18,076 nt of DNA. It comes from Gemmatimonadota bacterium. Its GTDB lineage: Bacteria; JBHIER01; G020348925. How positions within the stretch are numbered: the first letter of the stretch is position 1; each line of letters starts with the position of its first letter. A program made the position numbers and the translations under genes. The notes beneath the pieces were generated by a model that was not told the origin of the DNA, did not search any database, and saw only the letters and a list, made by a program, of their open reading frames with translations. The stretch spans positions 2,642,660 through 2,660,735 of the forward strand of contig CP070758.1 in NCBI GenBank assembly GCA_020348925.1, in the 5' to 3' direction. Of this stretch, positions 15,582-18,076 are shown piece after piece.

Positions 15582-16147
15582 GGTTTCCGCCTCCCTTCTT
15601 TTTTACTGTAGACACACCCACAGTAGTTCTGCCTATAGATTCCCAGGATCTCGCTCATTTCTGTTGTTCTCTTGAAGCCGTTCTTTTTCTTAAAGTTGCT
15701 CTCTAAAAAGTGAACGCCATACTTTTTCACCGCCTCGCAACCGGTTCTATTAATTGTTTCGGCTTTTTTGTGGGGACTGACGGTCAGTGTTGTTGCAATG
15801 ATGTCAAAATTCTCCTCCCGGGCGCACTGAGCGGTCTTTTCCAATCTCATGCGAAAACAGGCTTCACAGCGGCGTCCGCCCTCCGGTTCATTCTCCATGC
15901 CCTTGATCGACCCGAACCATTCGCTCACATCATACTCTTCGCAGCGGAGTTCAATATCATATGTTTTTGCGAGATTTTTTGCCTCATTAAGCCGGAGTTG
16001 ATACTCGTTTTCAGGATGGATGTTGGGATTATAGAAGAGACCTGTTACTTCATAATCCTTTTTTAAGAGATCGATGACATACGGTGAGCAGCCTGCGCAG
16101 CACATATGGAGCAACAGTTTCGGATGGTTTGAGGTCACAAGGCTCAT
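15578..16147 (-). CDS. queH: Epoxyqueuosine reductase QueH
   Basis: This 189-aa member of the QueH family (DUF208, PF02677) catalyses the last step of queuosine synthesis: reduction of epoxyqueuosine to queuosine in tRNA, replacing QueG in many anaerobes. Visible motifs are the HMCCAGC loop (Cys16, Cys17, Cys20), CEACFRMRL with Cys94/Cys97, TLTVSPHKK (120-128) and YCGCVYS with Cys176/Cys178. Known QueH uses Cys/Asp-bound [4Fe-4S] and a second iron site, and these cysteine sets match. Start choice: the ATG at 16147 is the only family-consistent one, but the best RBS (GAGGAG) is about 15 nt away with an intervening ATG-TAA, so initiation may be weak. It is the first gene of the run leading into the AOR cluster, with ATGA overlap to the zinc-ribbon gene. 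Confidence 0.93.
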   Translation of the reverse strand: MSLVTSNHPKLLLHMCCAGCSPYVIDLLKKDYEVTGLFYNPNIHPENEYQLRLNEAKNLAKTYDIELRCEEYDVSEWFGSIKGMENEPEGGRRCEACFRMRLEKTAQCAREENFDIIATTLTVSPHKKAETINRTGCEAVKKYGVHFLESNFKKKNGFKRTTEMSEILGIYRQNYCGCVYSKKEGRRKP

Positions 16148-16241
16148 GGGGAACTATTACATCTCCTCTGAAAATCACTCTCAATCTTTATACGATAGAT
16201 TGAAAATTTAGAGACTTGGAGGGCTCGAATCAAGCTCTTTC
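16148..16241 (-). promoter_or_regulatory. AT-rich leader of queH and the AOR cluster
   Basis: This 94-bp segment sits between the terminator and queH, so any promoter for the run must lie here or inside queH. It has an AT-rich stretch with TATAAA near 16190, but I find no matching -35 hexamer. CAATCT and AGATTG form a small inverted repeat around it. Nearer the ATG, GAGGAG is followed by ATGTAATAG, which puts a minimal start-stop before queH. No preQ1 or Moco riboswitch is recognised. Confidence 0.3.
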
Positions 16242-16270
16242 TAAAAACGGAGGGTGTTGCTGAACCTCCG
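16242..16270 (-). terminator. Intrinsic terminator of the 243-aa gene
   Basis: Four bases after the gene's stop codon the minus strand has CGGAGG, a 10-11 nt loop (TTCAGCAACA), CCTCCG and then TTTTTAG. The 6-bp GC-rich stem followed by five T is a classic Rho-independent terminator. It separates this gene from the queH-AOR run. Confidence 0.75.
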
Positions 16271-16274
16271 AACT

Positions 16275-17006
16275 CTAAGCATTTTTTATGTCTTCGACGA
16301 TCTCAATGACCTTTCCCACGTTGTGCCCGTCCCCTGAAACCGCCAAGGTGATGGCTCCTTGAGAGTCGTCCAAACCGCCGGAGGCGATATGGACAACGTT
16401 GACATCGGCCAAAAGTTGCAGGGCATTGATTTCATTAACAGTCCTGCCATACATGACCGGCATGAATCCCACCTTTTTCCCCGTGGCATAATCGACGGTT
16501 TCGAGGCCACAGGTATTCGACGCCTCTTTCACCGATGGAATGAGTTTTTCCAGTCCCACGGGGATGATGAGGTGGGAGCCGCGGGCGGCCAATATGCCGA
16601 TGGCTGTGCCGATTGTACCGCCCACATCGTTGTGGAGGAGAATACCCGCATTCCCGTCAGGATCGACGGCATTTGCCCCTTTGATGAAGACGTCATCTCT
16701 ACTGTAGGTCTGGAGCGCATCCTTCGGATGAACGTCGACTCTCTTCCCCTTGTGCAGAACGACGGGAGGTATCCGATCCTGGCCTTCAGAGACCTTCAGC
16801 TCGCCGCCGCCGATATACCCCGCCAGGAATCGTTCAGTCTCGACAGTTTCGCCTGAGATCTCCTGAGCAACATAGGTGTTGGTGCTGCCCCAGCCAACGA
16901 TGATGGTACCTTGCTTCAAAGCATTTGTAACTTCCGGGAGAGCGGCGACCCCCTTGGCAATGAGTCTCTTCGATTCCGTAGGGGTGAGGACAATGAGTGC
17001 CTTCAT
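16275..17006 (-). CDS. Conserved-looking protein of unknown function (243 aa)
   Basis: I do not recognise an assigned function. The protein is soluble, with no signal peptide or membrane segment. It begins MKALIVLTPTESKRLIAKG; glycine-rich turns follow (GTIIVGWGSTNTYV near 33-46, AGYIGGGELK near 62-71, LHNDVGGTIGTAIGILAARG near 122-141). Other motifs include DDVFIKGANAVDPDGNAGI and LIIPVGLEKLIPSVKEA. The pattern of hydrophobic strands ending in glycine loops suggests an alpha/beta fold that binds a nucleotide, CoA or sugar phosphate; this is an inference. The ATG at 17006 has AGGAGG 5-6 nt upstream; a TTG one codon earlier is less likely. It is a single-gene unit between lipA (181 bp away) and its own terminator. 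Confidence 0.8.
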   Translation of the reverse strand: MKALIVLTPTESKRLIAKGVAALPEVTNALKQGTIIVGWGSTNTYVAQEISGETVETERFLAGYIGGGELKVSEGQDRIPPVVLHKGKRVDVHPKDALQTYSRDDVFIKGANAVDPDGNAGILLHNDVGGTIGTAIGILAARGSHLIIPVGLEKLIPSVKEASNTCGLETVDYATGKKVGFMPVMYGRTVNEINALQLLADVNVVHIASGGLDDSQGAITLAVSGDGHNVGKVIEIVEDIKNA

Positions 17007-17069
17007 CAAAACCTCCTCATTGGCTTTGAACTTCGTGAGTTTATGTTTTCCACAGGAGCTTTGTATGTC

Positions 17070-17090
17070 ATTCCGGTTTCATACCGGAAT
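17070..17090. repeat. Perfect 8-bp inverted repeat of dispersed-repeat type
   Basis: ATTCCGGT-TTCAT-ACCGGAAT inside a GTCATTCCGG...CCGGAATCC context. Short ATTCC-n-GGAAT units of this kind (like the dRS3 elements of Neisseria) are scattered in many genomes; a partial echo, GATTCCGGCATCCCGTGAC, follows about 35 bp later. No T-run follows on either side, so it is not an obvious terminator. Confidence 0.5.
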
Positions 17091-17152
17091 CCCCTCAGTG
17101 TCGAGTGCATTGCGCCGACCGAGGAGATTCCGGCATCCCGTGACAAGCCCAG

Positions 17153-17186
17153 CCCGAAACGGCAGCTTGTGAATGAAGCGGGCTGA
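17153..17186 (-). terminator. Possible weak hairpin after lipA
   Basis: Just beyond the lipA stop, AGCCCG and CGGGCT pair around a 22-nt loop on the minus strand, followed by TTGTCACGGG. The loop is long and there is no U-tract, so it is at most a poor terminator or RNA 3'-end structure. Confidence 0.25.
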
Positions 17187-17190
17187 CAAT

Positions 17191-18045
17191 TTATCCAACC
17201 TCTTTGAAATAATGATCGGCCAGATATGAACTCCGGACAAGGGGGCCGGAGGCGACGGATTGAAATCCTATGGCCTCCCCGAATTTTCGATATTCATCAA
17301 ACGTATCCGGATGAACGTATTCAATCACAGGAACACACTCTTTTGAAGGTTGTAGATATTGCCCTATTGTGATAATATCGCATCCCACGTTTCTGAGATC
17401 CTGCATCGTACCCAGGATCTCCTCCTCGATCTCCCCGAGGCCGACCATGAAGCCCGATTTGGTCGTTAGCACGGGGTTACTCTCTTTTATCTGTTCAAGA
17501 ACAAAGAGGGAGCGGTCGTAATCGGTTCGCCGATCTCTCACCTCTGGAGTCAATCGGGCAACGGTCTCCACGTTGTGACTGATCACATCCGGCCCGGCAT
17601 CGATGATTTTTTGAAGCGAGTTCACATTCCCATCAAAGTCCGGGATCAATACCTCAATCGATGTATTATTACAAGCGCTTCGTATAGCCTTCACTGTAAA
17701 AGCAAAATTGGCGGCTCCACCATCGGACAAATCATCCCGGGTGACGGACGTAATCACGCAGTATTTCAATGATAGCGCCTTCACCGCTTCAGCCACCCGG
17801 TGTGGCTCCTCCTCGTCCGGTGCTGAAGGGTGACCGGTTGAAACGTTACAAAATCGGCAGACTCTGGTACACACATCTCCCAGAATCATAAACGTCGCCG
17901 TGCCCCGCCCCCAGCACTCCCCTAAATTGGGACAGGCGGCCTCCTGACCGACCGTGTGAAGACGCAATTGTTGCAGTGTCGTTGTTACATCCTTGAAATG
18001 TTCGCCAACATGCAGAGGTGATTTGAGCCACGCGGGTTTTCTCAT
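17191..18045 (-). CDS. lipA: Lipoyl synthase LipA, with an altered auxiliary-cluster motif
   Basis: This 284-aa radical SAM enzyme inserts two sulfurs into octanoyl groups on lipoyl carrier proteins. The radical SAM motif CTRVCRFC has Cys59, Cys63 and Cys66. Other family marks are GTATFMILGD, SVTRDDLSDGGAANFA, SHNVETVARLTPEVRDRRTDY, KSGFMVGLGE, GQYLQPS and the C-terminal RSSY, whose serine ligates the auxiliary cluster. The auxiliary motif CX4CX5C normally reads as in TVCEEAxCPNxxEC; here it reads TVGQEAACPNLGEC, so the first cysteine is Gly33 (codon GGT) while Cys38 and Cys44 remain. That cluster is the sulfur source in known LipA. The ATG at 18045 gives a normal length, but the frame stays open to the window edge (SIPIDERLHK upstream), so the true start could lie outside. 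RBS support is weak. Confidence 0.92.
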   Translation of the reverse strand: MRKPAWLKSPLHVGEHFKDVTTTLQQLRLHTVGQEAACPNLGECWGRGTATFMILGDVCTRVCRFCNVSTGHPSAPDEEEPHRVAEAVKALSLKYCVITSVTRDDLSDGGAANFAFTVKAIRSACNNTSIEVLIPDFDGNVNSLQKIIDAGPDVISHNVETVARLTPEVRDRRTDYDRSLFVLEQIKESNPVLTTKSGFMVGLGEIEEEILGTMQDLRNVGCDIITIGQYLQPSKECVPVIEYVHPDTFDEYRKFGEAIGFQSVASGPLVRSSYLADHYFKEVG

Positions 18046-18076
18046 TTTATGCAGTCTCTCGTCAATTGGAATGGAC

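Noticed and set aside
16148-16241. preQ1 or Moco/Tuco riboswitch upstream of queH and the AOR genes
   Set aside because: The leader is short and lacks the preQ1-I core pattern; it is too short for a Moco-type aptamer.
18046-18076. 3' end of an upstream gene (frame ending in a TGA that overlaps the lipA ATG)
   Set aside because: Only ten codons are visible and they match no family; the lipA frame itself is also open here, so neither can be decided.

Overview
The window looks like part of the genome of a strictly anaerobic, Gram-negative bacterium. The evidence is two aldehyde:ferredoxin oxidoreductase (AOR) family tungsten enzymes, several ferredoxin-type proteins, a giant BcrA/HgdC-type activase, the QueH form of epoxyqueuosine reductase, and an outer-membrane-type lipoprotein with an Omp28/thioredoxin-like domain. 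This combination fits Desulfobacterota (Syntrophus-like or sulfate-reducer-like) or a neighbouring deep-branching anaerobic phylum. No rRNA or other taxonomic marker is present, so placement is an inference. Every gene I accept lies on the minus strand, so transcription runs from the right end of the window to the left.

Right end (about 18.0 to 16.2 kb): lipoyl synthase lipA, whose auxiliary-cluster motif lacks one cysteine; a 181-bp gap with a short dispersed-type inverted repeat; then a 243-aa protein of unknown function closed by a good intrinsic terminator.

Centre (about 16.15 to 7.46 kb): a compact run of ten genes. The order is queH, a 63-aa zinc-ribbon protein, AOR-A, a four-cluster Fe-S protein, a second four-cluster Fe-S protein, AOR-B, a DmsC-like eight-helix membrane anchor, a MoeB/ThiF E1-like enzyme, a MoaD-like sulfur carrier and a MobB-Fe-S fusion. 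Two junctions use ATGA stop/start overlaps and most gaps are 9 to 66 bp. The run supplies two pterin-type catalytic subunits, two electron-transfer subunits, a probable quinone-reactive anchor, and three proteins that could build or load the pterin cofactor. I read it as a membrane-bound, probably quinone-linked double-AOR complex with its own cofactor-maturation genes. This is the most interesting system in the window. The two AORs differ in opposite ways at conserved active-site motifs, which suggests they do different jobs.

Left of centre (about 7.4 to 2.6 kb): a 2[4Fe-4S] ferredoxin behind its own good promoter, a 230-bp regulatory-looking gap with an 18/22 direct repeat, then a 1411-aa single-chain protein. 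That protein carries two complete activase ATPase modules and the COG3580/COG3581 (DUF2229, HgdB-like) reductase part. It probably spends ATP to deliver very low-potential electrons; the ferredoxin is a natural donor candidate.

Left end (about 2.6 kb to 1): a promoter and leader, a lipoprotein with two PEGA repeats and a CxxC Omp28/thioredoxin-like domain, and a secreted beta-rich protein that runs off the window edge. There is no tRNA, rRNA, CRISPR array, insertion sequence or phage gene. No gap between genes exceeds 300 bp.
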